DNA from: JAWAFD01 sp964467175
Lineage (GTDB): Archaea > Micrarchaeota > Micrarchaeia > Anstonellales > J096
Assembly: GCA_964467175.1 (NCBI GenBank)
Contig: CAYXNY010000037.1
Coordinates: forward strand, 1-9,612
DNA: 9,612 nucleotides
Reading direction: 5' to 3'
The translations under genes were made by a program, and so were the position numbers. Under the pieces are notes generated by a model. The model searched no databases, was not told where the DNA came from, and was given only the letters and a program-made list of their open reading frames with translations. Below, piece after piece: positions 1-7,505 of the stretch (within the stretch, counting starts at the first letter, position 1; the number at the start of each line of letters is the position of its first letter).

Positions 1-2
1 GT

Positions 3-2861
3 TATGTGCGATGTATAGCTGCTAAACTGCTTGGGAAAATAGGGGATAAAAGGGCTGTACCGAAGTTAATGGAGGTGTTCATGAATGAATATGAGGATTT
101 GGATGTAAGACGGAGTGCTGGGTATGCAATCGGGGATATTAAGGATGAAAGTGTTGTGCCAGAGTTGGTCGAGATATTCATGAACAAAGATGAGAATTTG
201 GGTGTAAGGCTGAGTGCTATATCAGCAGTAGGAAAAATCGGGGATAAAAGGGCTGTACCGAAGTTAATGGAGGTGTTAATAAACGAAGGACGTAACAACT
301 GGATGTTAGGTTTGAGTGTTGGGGGTGCAATCTGGGAGATTAAGGATGAAAGGGTTGTGCCAGGGTTGATCAAGATCTTAAAAAATATGGAAGAAGATGG
401 AGATTTGCTGCAGATGATGTGGATAACATTTGTTGTTCAGATAATCGAAAAAATTGGTAAACCTGCTGTGCCTTATTTAATAGAAGTTTTAGAGAACAGA
501 AATGAGAAGTGGGAAGTGCGAAGGGAGGTTGTTGCTGTGCTCAGCCATATCGATGACGAGAGGGTTATACCTGCTTTGATTAAAATTGTAAAAAATATGG
601 ATGAGTATTGGCTCCTACGAAGTACTGTTGCTGATGTGCTCGAAAGGATTGGTTTTGAGAAAATTCCTGAGGAGCAAAGAATAGAAGGAAAGGTGTTTTC
701 TCTTTTGATTCTTAAAAAAATAGATGAAATTATTAAAATTGGTGAACCTGCTATGCCTTATTTAATGGAAGCTTTAGAGAACGGCAAGGAGGATCGGTAT
801 GTGCGATGTATAGCTGCTAAACTGCTTGGGAAAATTGGGGATGAAAGGGCTGTACCGAAGTTAATGGAAGTGTTCATGAATAAAGATGAGGATCTGGATG
901 TAAGGGAGAGTGCTATCTACGCAGTAGGAGAAATCGGGGATGAAAGGGCTATACCAAAGTTAATGGAGGTGTTCATGAATAAAGATGAGGATCTGGATGT
1001 AAGGCTGAGGGCTGGGTATGCAATTAGGAAGATTAAGGATGAAAGGGTTGTGCTAGAGTTGATCGAGATATTCATGAACAAAGATGAGAATCTGGATGTA
1101 AGGCTGAGGGCTGGGTATGCAATCGAGGAGATTAATGCTTGGCATGCTGGGTATGCAATTAGGAAGATTAAGGATGAAAGGGTTGTGCTAGAGTTGATCG
1201 AGATCTTAAAAAATAGGGAAGAAAATAAAGAGATGCGGGAACTTTCTGCTGACGCCATTAAGAACATTGGTTTTGAGAAAATTCCTGAGGAGAAAAGAAT
1301 GGAAGCAATAGTGCTTACTTTTTTGCTTATTGGTGAAATGGATGAGAGTGTTAAAATTGGGGAACCTGCTGTTGATAGTTTGATAATGGCGTTGAATGAC
1401 AAATATTGGGAAGTACGAAAAAGAGCTGCTGAGGTGCTTGGAGAAATTGGGGATAAAAGGGCTGTGCCGGAGTTAATAGAGATTTTGAAGGAAAGGGTAA
1501 AGACGTTGGATGAAATGATGTTGAGAATAGTTGTTATCAAAGTGCTTGGAAAAATTGGGGATAAAAGGGCTGTGCCGGAGTTAATAGAGATTTTGAAGGA
1601 TAGGGAGGAAGATGGAAGGGTGCGAGAAAGTTCTGCTAGAGCAATCGAGAAGATTGGGCTTGAGAATGTTCCTGAGGAGAAAAGAATGGAAGCAATAGTG
1701 CTTACTTTTTTGCTTATTGGTAAAATGGATGAGATTGTTAAAATTGGGGAACCTGCTGTTGATAGTTTGATAATGGCGTTGAATGACAAATATTGGGAAG
1801 TACGAAAAAGAGCTGCTAAGGTGCTTGGAGAAATTGGGGATAAAAGGGCTATAGAGGAATTGATGAAAATTCTTAAGAACAAGGATGAGGATATGCATGT
1901 AAGGTTGAGCGCTGGAAATGCGGTCGGGGAGATTGGGGATGAAAGGGTTGTGCTAGAGTTGATCGAGATATTAATGAACAAAGATGAGAATCTGGATGTA
2001 AGGCTGAGGTCTGTAGAAGCAGTAGGAAAAATCGGGGATAAAAGGGCTGTACCGAAGTTGATCAAGATATTCATGAACAAAGATGAGAATCTGGATGTAA
2101 GGGTGAGGGTTATAGAAGAAGCAGTAGCAAAAATGTGGGATAAAAGGGCTGTACCGAAGTTGATCGAGATATTAATGAACAAAGATGAGAATCTGGATGT
2201 AAGGGTGAGGGCTAGGTATGCAATCGAGGAGATTATTGGGTATGCAATCTGGGAGATTAAGGATAAAAGGGTTGTGCTAGAGTTGATCAAGATATTCATG
2301 AACAAAGATGAGAATCTGGATGTAAGGCTGAGGTCTATAGAAGCAGTAGGAAAAATCGGGGATAAAAGGGCTGTACCGAAGTTGATCAAGATATTAAAAA
2401 ATAGGGAAGAAGAGGAAGAGATGCGGGAACTTTCTGCTGACGCCATTAAGAACATTGGTTTTGAGAAAATTCCTGAAGAGAAAAGGATGGAAGTAGAAGT
2501 AATGGCTCTCTTAACCCTCAAGAACGTAGATAGAATTGTCGATATTGGAGAGCCTGCTGTGCCATATTTGATAGAAGTTTTAAGCACGAAAGAAAGTGCT
2601 GATATGCAAAAAGACGCTGGCAAGGCACTTACGGGAATTGCAGATAGACTACTCGAAAGGAAGGATTTTATCCAAGCGCTTGAAAAAATAAATGAGTGGA
2701 ATGATTTACTCAGAGAAAGCAAAAATTTATCAGAAGAGGGAAGAAAGGTAATAAAAAAGTTTGATCGTATTACTGGCGAGAAATTAGATGAGAAATTCTT
2801 TGGAGGAGGCGGGACGACCGATAATAAGACTCCGGGAAGATTTAGGCGACTTCGTATATAA
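3..2861 (+). CDS. Giant HEAT-repeat protein, 5'-truncated by the window
   Basis: An open frame of about 952 codons runs from the first base to TAA at 2859-2861. The first possible start (GTG at 6) is not real: the same bases recur at 798 as an internal Tyr-Val-Arg-Cys segment, so the protein continues upstream of the window. It is built almost entirely of HEAT-like units of about 33 residues, with signatures such as IGDKRAVPKLMEV and LDVRLRAGYAI. These match the PBS-lyase/HEAT family, which forms alpha-solenoid binding scaffolds. Four longer modules, starting with IG(F/L)E(K/N)(I/V)PEE at 648, 1266, 1653 and 2454 and leading into an IGEPA helix pair, punctuate the array. The last 70 or so residues are a non-repeat helical region, a GGGG stretch and a basic tail (PGRFRRLRI). 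I see no membrane segment or catalytic motif, so the role is inferred to be protein-protein binding with unknown partners. Confidence 0.9.
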   Translation, partial: YVRCIAAKLLGKIGDKRAVPKLMEVFMNEYEDLDVRRSAGYAIGDIKDESVVPELVEIFMNKDENLGVRLSAISAVGKIGDKRAVPKLMEVLINEGRNNWMLGLSVGGAIWEIKDERVVPGLIKILKNMEEDGDLLQMMWITFVVQIIEKIGKPAVPYLIEVLENRNEKWEVRREVVAVLSHIDDERVIPALIKIVKNMDEYWLLRSTVADVLERIGFEKIPEEQRIEGKVFSLLILKKIDEIIKIGEPAMPYLMEALENGKEDRYVRCIAAKLLGKIGDERAVPKLMEVFMNKDEDLDVRESAIYAVGEIGDERAIPKLMEVFMNKDEDLDVRLRAGYAIRKIKDERVVLELIEIFMNKDENLDVRLRAGYAIEEINAWHAGYAIRKIKDERVVLELIEILKNREENKEMRELSADAIKNIGFEKIPEEKRMEAIVLTFLLIGEMDESVKIGEPAVDSLIMALNDKYWEVRKRAAEVLGEIGDKRAVPELIEILKERVKTLDEMMLRIVVIKVLGKIGDKRAVPELIEILKDREEDGRVRESSARAIEKIGLENVPEEKRMEAIVLTFLLIGKMDEIVKIGEPAVDSLIMALNDKYWEVRKRAAKVLGEIGDKRAIEELMKILKNKDEDMHVRLSAGNAVGEIGDERVVLELIEILMNKDENLDVRLRSVEAVGKIGDKRAVPKLIKIFMNKDENLDVRVRVIEEAVAKMWDKRAVPKLIEILMNKDENLDVRVRARYAIEEIIGYAIWEIKDKRVVLELIKIFMNKDENLDVRLRSIEAVGKIGDKRAVPKLIKILKNREEEEEMRELSADAIKNIGFEKIPEEKRMEVEVMALLTLKNVDRIVDIGEPAVPYLIEVLSTKESADMQKDAGKALTGIADRLLERKDFIQALEKINEWNDLLRESKNLSEEGRKVIKKFDRITGEKLDEKFFGGGGTTDNKTPGRFRRLRI
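876..1173 (+). repeat. 99-bp tandem HEAT-coding repeats
   Basis: Units beginning ATGAA(T/C)AAAGATGAG start at 876, 975 and 1074, exactly 99 bp (33 codons) apart and nearly identical at DNA level. The run then passes into an irregular partial unit around 1111-1160, where the Gly-Tyr-Ala-Ile segment occurs twice out of register. Confidence 0.85.
1284..1463 (+). repeat. Segmental direct repeat, copy 1 of 2 (partner 1671-1850)
   Basis: These 180 bp recur 387 bp downstream at 1671-1850 with only three mismatches by my count, and all three change an amino acid (Glu/Lys, Ser/Ile, Glu/Lys). The repeat spans the PEEKR module and the IGEPAV helix pair of the HEAT protein. Confidence 0.85.
1671..1850 (+). 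repeat. Segmental direct repeat, copy 2 of 2
   Basis: Partner of 1284-1463. The repeat period is 129 codons. Near-identity ends at 1850, where copy 1 continues with GTGCCGGAG and copy 2 with ATAGAGGAA. Confidence 0.85.
1974..2400 (+). repeat. Second run of near-identical HEAT units
   Basis: Units starting ATGAACAAAGATGAGAATCT occur at 1974, 2073, 2175 and 2298, with spacings of 99, 102 and 123 bp. The 123-bp step contains a short internal duplication of the Tyr-Ala-Ile...Glu-Ile segment at 2211-2262. From about 2394 the sequence closely repeats the 100 bp starting at about 1206. Confidence 0.8.
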
Positions 2862-3075
2862 TGTGTAATCGGTTTATAAATTTTGTAGGTAGGTTGGCTT
2901 TGGGACATTTCAATTTGGCTTAACTCTTACACCGCTATAGAAAATAAAGCCATTTCCTGGCGGTCTTCTCTTCTTTGTCTCCTTTCGGTAATGGAGCAAA
3001 GGTAGATTGTCCTAAAGAGTTCATTGGACGGAGGGTTTATCTAATTATTTGCAGAGAGTAGAAATTATTTTTGTC
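2862..3075. other. Convergent intergenic region, no gene seen
   Basis: These 214 bp lie between the tail-to-tail HEAT and hydrolase-like genes. I find no convincing coding frame, tRNA or strong hairpin. There are only short T-rich stretches (for example near 3066-3073 on the plus strand) that could help end transcription from the left. Confidence 0.5.
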
Positions 3076-3735
3076 CTAAAGCCAAGTAGAAGAAAGGGCA
3101 TCTATTATGGCGTCGACTATTTTTTCATCATGCAGGCCGCTTTTCAAGAGCCCCTCTGGAAATTCAATCTGGACCCCTTCTTTTTTGCATGTATAGTTAA
3201 CTGGGTTTGTGTTGCTGCTTCCCTGAACAAGTTTTTCTTTAAAGCCATTTTCTCCATTGGCAATGATCGCATCTAACCCTACGGAACTTCTAAAATTTTC
3301 TATTAAAGATAATTTAAGCTGTGTTTCCTTTGGCAAACCACCTATCGCTACTTTTCGTTCGAGCCATTCGTTCGGCATGGCATGAATGGAAAAAACAATA
3401 TTTGCCATCCCTTCCCAAAGAAATGGCACTTTAATCATTTCATGGCTTTTCATACGATCGTTTAGTTTAACATCTAAGTATTTTATCAAAAAAATGCGAG
3501 AGCCGATTATTCTTCTGTGAAGAGTAAAAACAATATTTTCTATGGGTTCTATCCCTCCATGCAATCCAAGAATAAGGTAAGGGAATACGGGCATTTTATC
3601 TTGCCTTAATTTTTCATCTATATCTGTAATTATCTCATATCTCTTCCAGGGTTCTTGGTACCCTTTATCCCCGAGGTGCTTTTCAAGTTGTTTGTATAAG
3701 CCTCTGCCGGCAATAGACCTGTAAGTTAGAATCAT
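3076..3735 (-). CDS. Poly-gamma-glutamate hydrolase-like protein (putative zinc hydrolase)
   Basis: 219 codons from ATG at 3735 to TAG at 3078-3076. The ordered motifs LGLHGGIEP (residues 57-64), FSIH (115-118), IGGLP (131-135), NPVNYT (177-182) and GVQIEFPEGL (187-196) match, from memory, the layout of the phage-derived poly-gamma-glutamate hydrolase family (DUF867). That family is a carboxypeptidase-like zinc fold that cleaves gamma-linked polyglutamate. H59, E63, H118 and E191 are the candidate metal or catalytic residues. The HGG box has one Gly fewer than the HGGGIEP form I recall. There is no signal peptide or membrane segment, so it is probably cytoplasmic. An upstream in-frame ATG at 3750 would add five residues. 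I prefer 3735 because the TATA-like box at 3753-3763 would place a transcription start at or near it (leaderless). The open frame extends antisense into the next gene but that part is not coding. The substrate is inferred only. Confidence 0.6.
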   Translation of the reverse strand: MILTYRSIAGRGLYKQLEKHLGDKGYQEPWKRYEIITDIDEKLRQDKMPVFPYLILGLHGGIEPIENIVFTLHRRIIGSRIFLIKYLDVKLNDRMKSHEMIKVPFLWEGMANIVFSIHAMPNEWLERKVAIGGLPKETQLKLSLIENFRSSVGLDAIIANGENGFKEKLVQGSSNTNPVNYTCKKEGVQIEFPEGLLKSGLHDEKIVDAIIDALSSTWL

Positions 3736-3752
3736 GTTTGAATTTTGCATAA

Positions 3753-3763
3753 AAATATTTAAA
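3753..3763 (-). promoter_or_regulatory. TATA-like box for the hydrolase-like gene
   Basis: The minus strand reads TTTAAATATTT, centred about 23 nt upstream of the ATG at 3735. Archaeal TATA boxes usually sit about 26 nt before the start of transcription, so the mRNA would begin at or within a few nucleotides of the ATG. Confidence 0.5.
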
Positions 3764-3810
3764 AAACATCGATGCGCGGCAAAAAGGTTTTTTCCTAAAA
3801 AATAGGGAAA

Positions 3811-3820
3811 ACTTAAAAAA
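3811..3820 (+). promoter_or_regulatory. TATA-like box for the surface-protein operon
   Basis: ACTTAAAAAA is centred about 26 nt upstream of ATG 3842, which fits leaderless transcription from that ATG. A GGGTGG element at 3822-3827 lies too far (about 15 nt) for a normal ribosome binding site of this start. Confidence 0.4.
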
Positions 3821-3841
3821 AGGGTGGATGAAATAAAACCC

Positions 3842-5743
3842 ATGAACAGAAAGTTGTTTTTTGCTTTGCTGATGGTTTTTGGATTGGTTGGAAGCGTTGA
3901 TATAAGCACATGCCAGGAGATAAGCTCATCCGGGACATACACATTTGCCGATGATATCAAGGCAAACGAAACGCCGTGCATAATAGTAAGCGCGGATGAT
4001 GTTGTGCTGGACTGCGACAAAAATTTTCTTGAAGCGAACAGCTCTTCATACGTCCTTTTGGAAGTAAGCGGGAATAATTTCGTGATGTTGGACTGCACGC
4101 TCAAGAAAGGAAAAATTACAATAGAAGGAAACAATGCGTACATAAAGAATACAAAAATAAACAATGTGCAGATGGATATAAGGGGGAATGGAATAAAGAT
4201 GGATGCTCTAAGTTCCGAGGGTTCTTCGGTTTTGATAAAGAATTCGCAGAACATAAACATAACCGGCTCCTATTTTTCCGGAGGAGCAACCCAGCTGGCG
4301 ATAACAGAGTCTACAAACATAGTTGTAAAGAACACTGAGTTTTCAAAAGGGAAAAAAGGGCTGAGCATAGATGATGATTCAGCAACCATAACGGTTGAAG
4401 AATGCAAACTTAAGGAATGCGATGTGGGCGCGGAGGTTTTGAGCGGCGCGGTTATAAGGAAGAATACTTTTGAAAAGAATAAAGAAGGGCTTATTATAAA
4501 AGATGATTGCGATGTGTACAGGAATAATTTTGCTGAAAATACAGACTATGCGCTTGTAGTGAATGGAGAGGATAATACTGTTTATGACAACAAATTTGAG
4601 AGGAACAACAAGGATGCAGATGTGAATGATGTTGATAACAAGTTTAATATAAACAAAAACTGCAACCAAACAAACATAATCGGTGGAAAGTGCCAAGGGG
4701 GGAACTATTGGGATAAGTACAGCGGATATGATTCAAACGGGGATGGTTTTGGGGAAGAACCGCACCAAGTTGATACCGGCGTGTATGACAACCTTCCGCT
4801 TACGAGTTTTGTGGACCAGAAGCCACCGATGCTTTATTTGGATGAGCCAACAGAAGGGCAGGTTTTCAGTTCAAGAACTGTGCTTGTAAGGTTTAGGGCG
4901 TTTGATGATGTGGCTGTTGCGCAGTGCTGGGCAATACTGGATGGGGTGCAGCAACAGATTCCGGGATGCAAAAAGCAGTACAACCTAACAGGAGTAAGCG
5001 ACGGGGTGCATACGCTCAAGATAAAAATTGCGGACTTTGCAGGAAAAACTGATGAAAAAAGCGTAAGCTTCAAGGTTGATGCGACAAAACCGATGGTTGG
5101 AATAGATTCACCAGAAGAGGGGAAAGAATACCGAGGAGAAGTGCAGGTCTATTTTACAGCAACCGATGCAAACCCGATAGAATGTTTTTACAGAATAGAT
5201 GGTGGAGAGGAGAAAGAGATAAGCGGGTGCGATGATTTTAAGATAATAAATTTAACAACAGGGCAGCACAAGCTGACTATAAGGGTGATGGATGCCGCCG
5301 GAAACAACGAAACAGAGGAAAGGAATTTTAGGTTCATAGCAACCGCACCTGAAATAATCATAGAGTATTCTATGAAATGTCCGGGCAATGAATTGCAGAT
5401 AGATGCATACGAAAACGGACAGAAGCTTGAGGGAGTGAGCGTTGAGGTGAAGAAAAGGATCCAGCCGGGCCAGTTTTCGAGCATAGGAAAAAAAACTTAC
5501 AATGGTGGGACGGTCGGCTTCAGAATATTTGAAAGCGGGGAGTATGTAATAAGCGCAACGAAGGAAGGGTATAAAGAATATGAGGAGCTCGTAAGGCTTG
5601 AAAAATGCGCAGCGGAATCCGGCGGCCCTGCGAAATACATTGCGCCCCCGGAAGAGGAGGAGCCAAAGCCCAAATCCTGCCTTGGCGCGATCGCTTTGTT
5701 TTCATTGCTTGGAATAATGCTCATAAGGAGGGTGATGGCATGA
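3842..5743 (+). CDS. Secreted NosD-like beta-helix/Ig-like surface protein
   Basis: 633 codons from ATG 3842, ending in TGA at 5741-5743. Residues 1-24 form a signal peptide (MNRK, then a hydrophobic core). Residues 40-320 are right-handed beta-helix repeats rich in Asn, Asp and Ile (phrases like NIVVKNTEF and AVIRKNTFEKN). They close with the NosD-type GGNYWDKYSGYDSNGDGFG at 286-304 and YDNLPL at 315-320. Two Ig-like domains follow (about 329-413 and 417-500). Each carries a Cys pair, C362/C376 and C448/C463, suggesting disulfides. A third carboxypeptidase-regulatory/PEGA-like beta domain spans about 515-587. A Pro/Glu linker (601-611) leads to SCLGAIALF...LIRR (612-630), a membrane helix followed by basic residues that resembles an archaeal C-terminal sorting tail. 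It is likely displayed on the cell surface, binding glycans or structuring the envelope. GTG 3824 is an alternative start; 3842 better fits the signal peptide and the TATA box. Confidence 0.85.
   Translation: MNRKLFFALLMVFGLVGSVDISTCQEISSSGTYTFADDIKANETPCIIVSADDVVLDCDKNFLEANSSSYVLLEVSGNNFVMLDCTLKKGKITIEGNNAYIKNTKINNVQMDIRGNGIKMDALSSEGSSVLIKNSQNINITGSYFSGGATQLAITESTNIVVKNTEFSKGKKGLSIDDDSATITVEECKLKECDVGAEVLSGAVIRKNTFEKNKEGLIIKDDCDVYRNNFAENTDYALVVNGEDNTVYDNKFERNNKDADVNDVDNKFNINKNCNQTNIIGGKCQGGNYWDKYSGYDSNGDGFGEEPHQVDTGVYDNLPLTSFVDQKPPMLYLDEPTEGQVFSSRTVLVRFRAFDDVAVAQCWAILDGVQQQIPGCKKQYNLTGVSDGVHTLKIKIADFAGKTDEKSVSFKVDATKPMVGIDSPEEGKEYRGEVQVYFTATDANPIECFYRIDGGEEKEISGCDDFKIINLTTGQHKLTIRVMDAAGNNETEERNFRFIATAPEIIIEYSMKCPGNELQIDAYENGQKLEGVSVEVKKRIQPGQFSSIGKKTYNGGTVGFRIFESGEYVISATKEGYKEYEELVRLEKCAAESGGPAKYIAPPEEEEPKPKSCLGAIALFSLLGIMLIRRVMA
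5728..5735 (+). promoter_or_regulatory. Ribosome binding site for the DUF4139 gene
   Basis: GGAGGGTG (in AAGGAGGGTGATGG) sits a few bases before ATG 5740 and is a strong match to the archaeal anti-SD. It lies inside the end of the upstream gene and fixes this start over the in-frame ATG at 5605. Confidence 0.7.
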
Positions 5744-7050
5744 AAGAAAAAACAGGAAAGAATGTGCGGTATGGAATAGGATTGGTCGTGCTTGTAGTCA
5801 TCGTTCTTGGCGGCGCATTTCTGCTTACAAACACTGCGATGGCGGCCGGGGCAAATAATGAAGGAGAGGAGATTGTTCTTTACACAAACTTCGCGTTTTA
5901 CAGCTCTGCATTTACAACAGAACCAACGAACACGCTTGAGCTGGAGCTTCCGGAAACCATTATAGACGAGAGTTTGATGCTAGTTCCTGCAAGTGCTAAT
6001 GTAATCGAACAGAGCATAATGACGCAGCAAACAGAGCTCGAAAACTTCATAGGAAAGCAGATAACAGCCTATGATGACCAGACAAAAGTGAGCGGAAAGC
6101 TCCTTGATGTTGAAGGAGGCAGGATCTATGTCGAAACGGACGAAGGGGTATATGTCCTCTCGCCCATGGGATATGTGATTCCTGAGTATGCGAAAAAGAA
6201 AACCACCGGAGGATTCAAGCTTGATAGAAATGATGGCCGGTTCAAGGTCTATTATGCATTCAGCGGGTTGGAATGGGGAACAGACTACTACCTCTTCATA
6301 AACGGAAATGACGGCGTGATAAAAGCAAGGGCGAATATAAAAAACAACTGCGGAAAGGACATAGAGAATGCAAAGGTTAAGCTTGTTGCAGGAGAAATAA
6401 ATTATGGAGGGAGATACTACCCGCAATATCCGTATGCAGATTATATGATGGCCAAAGAAGCTGCACCGGGCGGAATTGGGTATGAAGGAAGGGTGGAGCA
6501 GTTCCATGTCTATAAGCTCGAGAACCCAGTGAGCATAAAGGACAAGGAGAAGAAATCGTACGAAATGTATACGGAGGAGATGCAGGTAAATAAAACACTC
6601 AAGTACGAATCGTACGGATATGATAGCGAAGAAAGCGCGCTAACAAATGTGTACTCTTTCAGCGCGCCTAGGGAGATGCCCGCGGGCGAGATAAAGGTTG
6701 TCGCGGATGGAATGCTTGTGGGGGCGAGCAACATAGGGAATAAAGGAAACGGAAGTTTAGTTGAACTTGAAAGTGGAAAAAGCTTTGATGTCGTGGGCAA
6801 AACAGAAACTCTAGATTATTGGGAAGGTGTCTTGAGCTATGGGTACAGCTACAAAATAACTGTAGAAAACCGCGGTACTAAGAGAGAGAATATAGAAGTA
6901 AACTTCCATCCATACACCTACGGCGACTGGGAGCTTTACGATGAAAGCGAACAGCCGGCTGAGAAAACACAGGACAAGGTCGCATGGAAATTCGGCCTGG
7001 ATAAAGGAAAGAAAGAGATAACATTCAAAATACGCTATAAAAAAGTGTAG
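5740..7050 (+). CDS. Secreted or anchored DUF4139-domain protein
   Basis: 436 codons. ATG at 5740 overlaps the upstream stop as ATGA, so the two genes are translationally coupled. Residues 12-29 are a hydrophobic segment followed by TAMAAG (32-37), giving either a signal peptide or an N-terminal anchor. The rest matches the DUF4139 (mucoidy-inhibitor-like) layout: YYAFSGLEWGTDYYLFI (171-187), NNCGKDIENAKVKLVAG (202-218), HVYKLENPVSIKD (256-268), PAGEIKVVADG (314-324), a SGKSFDVVGK stretch (345-354) and the closing YKITVENRGTKRENIEVNFH (371-390) with KKEITFKIRYKKV at the end. The N-terminal third (about 40-160) is less conserved and contains a predicted beta-rich IGKQITAYDD...GGRIYVETDEG segment. 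The biochemical role of DUF4139 is unknown; the family occurs on cell envelopes. Co-translation with the beta-helix/Ig protein suggests they act together outside the cell. Confidence 0.8.
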   Translation: MKEKTGKNVRYGIGLVVLVVIVLGGAFLLTNTAMAAGANNEGEEIVLYTNFAFYSSAFTTEPTNTLELELPETIIDESLMLVPASANVIEQSIMTQQTELENFIGKQITAYDDQTKVSGKLLDVEGGRIYVETDEGVYVLSPMGYVIPEYAKKKTTGGFKLDRNDGRFKVYYAFSGLEWGTDYYLFINGNDGVIKARANIKNNCGKDIENAKVKLVAGEINYGGRYYPQYPYADYMMAKEAAPGGIGYEGRVEQFHVYKLENPVSIKDKEKKSYEMYTEEMQVNKTLKYESYGYDSEESALTNVYSFSAPREMPAGEIKVVADGMLVGASNIGNKGNGSLVELESGKSFDVVGKTETLDYWEGVLSYGYSYKITVENRGTKRENIEVNFHPYTYGDWELYDESEQPAEKTQDKVAWKFGLDKGKKEITFKIRYKKV

Positions 7051-7505
7051 CCGCGGGACTCTATCGAAAGGGAAAGGGCCTTTGCCCTCCTGAAAAGGAA
7101 GTGAAAAATCGGGAGGGGGGAAGCGAACCTTCCCTTCCTTGTTTTTTTTGCAATGGAATTTTTCTCAATTTTTTTTGCCATAATTTTTGAATATTCAACA
7201 GAAAGAAGGAACATGTCGCCGTTTATTCCGATTGAGGAAAGCTCGTTTTTGATTTCATGCAAGGATTTTGTTTTCATGTAGATTGCAGGAAGGAGGAGAA
7301 TGGAAAGGAAGTAGAGGGTTCTTTCTATCGGTTGAGGAAGAAAAAAACTAAGCAAAGAAAACGGAACTGCAAGCAGAAGAACGTTCTTAAAATCAACTCT
7401 TTTTGCTGCCGCAAAAACAAAAATGAGCGGAAAATAGTAGGGCGAAAAATCAAGCGGAAGGAGGGAGAGAAGGACTACTGTAGCAAGAACAAAAATAAGC
7501 ATCAT
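7035..7505 (-). CDS. ecfT: Compact EcfT-like transmembrane (T) component of an ECF transporter
   Basis: 156 codons from ATG 7505, which overlaps the ATPase stop by 4 nt (ATGA), to TAG at 7037-7035. Four hydrophobic helices (about 3-19, 23-34, 41-57, 64-77) are followed by a soluble charged stretch. The ending FRRAKALSLSIESRGY (138-153) matches the coupling-helix Ala-x-x-Arg-Gly motif by which EcfT/CbiQ proteins engage the ATPases. Ordinary EcfT proteins are about 230-270 residues, so this is short. The N-terminal DPRxKL-type motif is not seen, the first Arg-Gly motif is degenerate (around 106-126), and the protein stops just after the second one. The stop lies inside the convergent DUF4139 gene (16-nt overlap), which is consistent with C-terminal shortening. 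The assignment depends on position in the operon plus the RG motif. The T component transmits ATP-driven movement to the S component in the membrane. Confidence 0.7.
   Translation of the reverse strand: MMLIFVLATVVLLSLLPLDFSPYYFPLIFVFAAAKRVDFKNVLLLAVPFSLLSFFLPQPIERTLYFLSILLLPAIYMKTKSLHEIKNELSSIGINGDMFLLSVEYSKIMAKKIEKNSIAKKTRKGRFASPLPIFHFLFRRAKALSLSIESRGYTFL
7115..7149 (+). terminator. Probable transcription terminator for the surface-protein operon
   Basis: GGGAAG (7118-7123) pairs with CTTCCC (7129-7134) across a 5-nt loop. G-U and G-C pairs extend the stem, and a run of eight T follows at 7142-7149. It lies about 65-100 nt after the DUF4139 stop, inside the antisense of the EcfT gene. U-rich tracts end transcription in archaea; the hairpin may be incidental. 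Confidence 0.5.

Noticed and set aside
6..8. GTG as the start of the HEAT protein
   Set aside because: The same codon is internal Val in the near-identical repeat at 798, so the gene is simply cut by the window.
917..2908. 663-codon open frame on the minus strand under the HEAT gene
   Set aside because: It is an antisense echo of the repeated codons. Its Ser/Phe/Ile-rich repeats mirror the HEAT units and it has no domain of its own.
3736..4260. Upstream 170-odd codon extension of the hydrolase-like frame
   Set aside because: It lies antisense to the surface-protein gene, has a different hydrophobic composition, and crosses the TATA-like box that supports the start at 3735.
5605..5739. Earlier ATG for the DUF4139 protein
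   Set aside because: It would add 45 residues read out of frame through the end of the upstream gene, ahead of the hydrophobic segment. The strong ribosome binding site at 5728 points to 5740.
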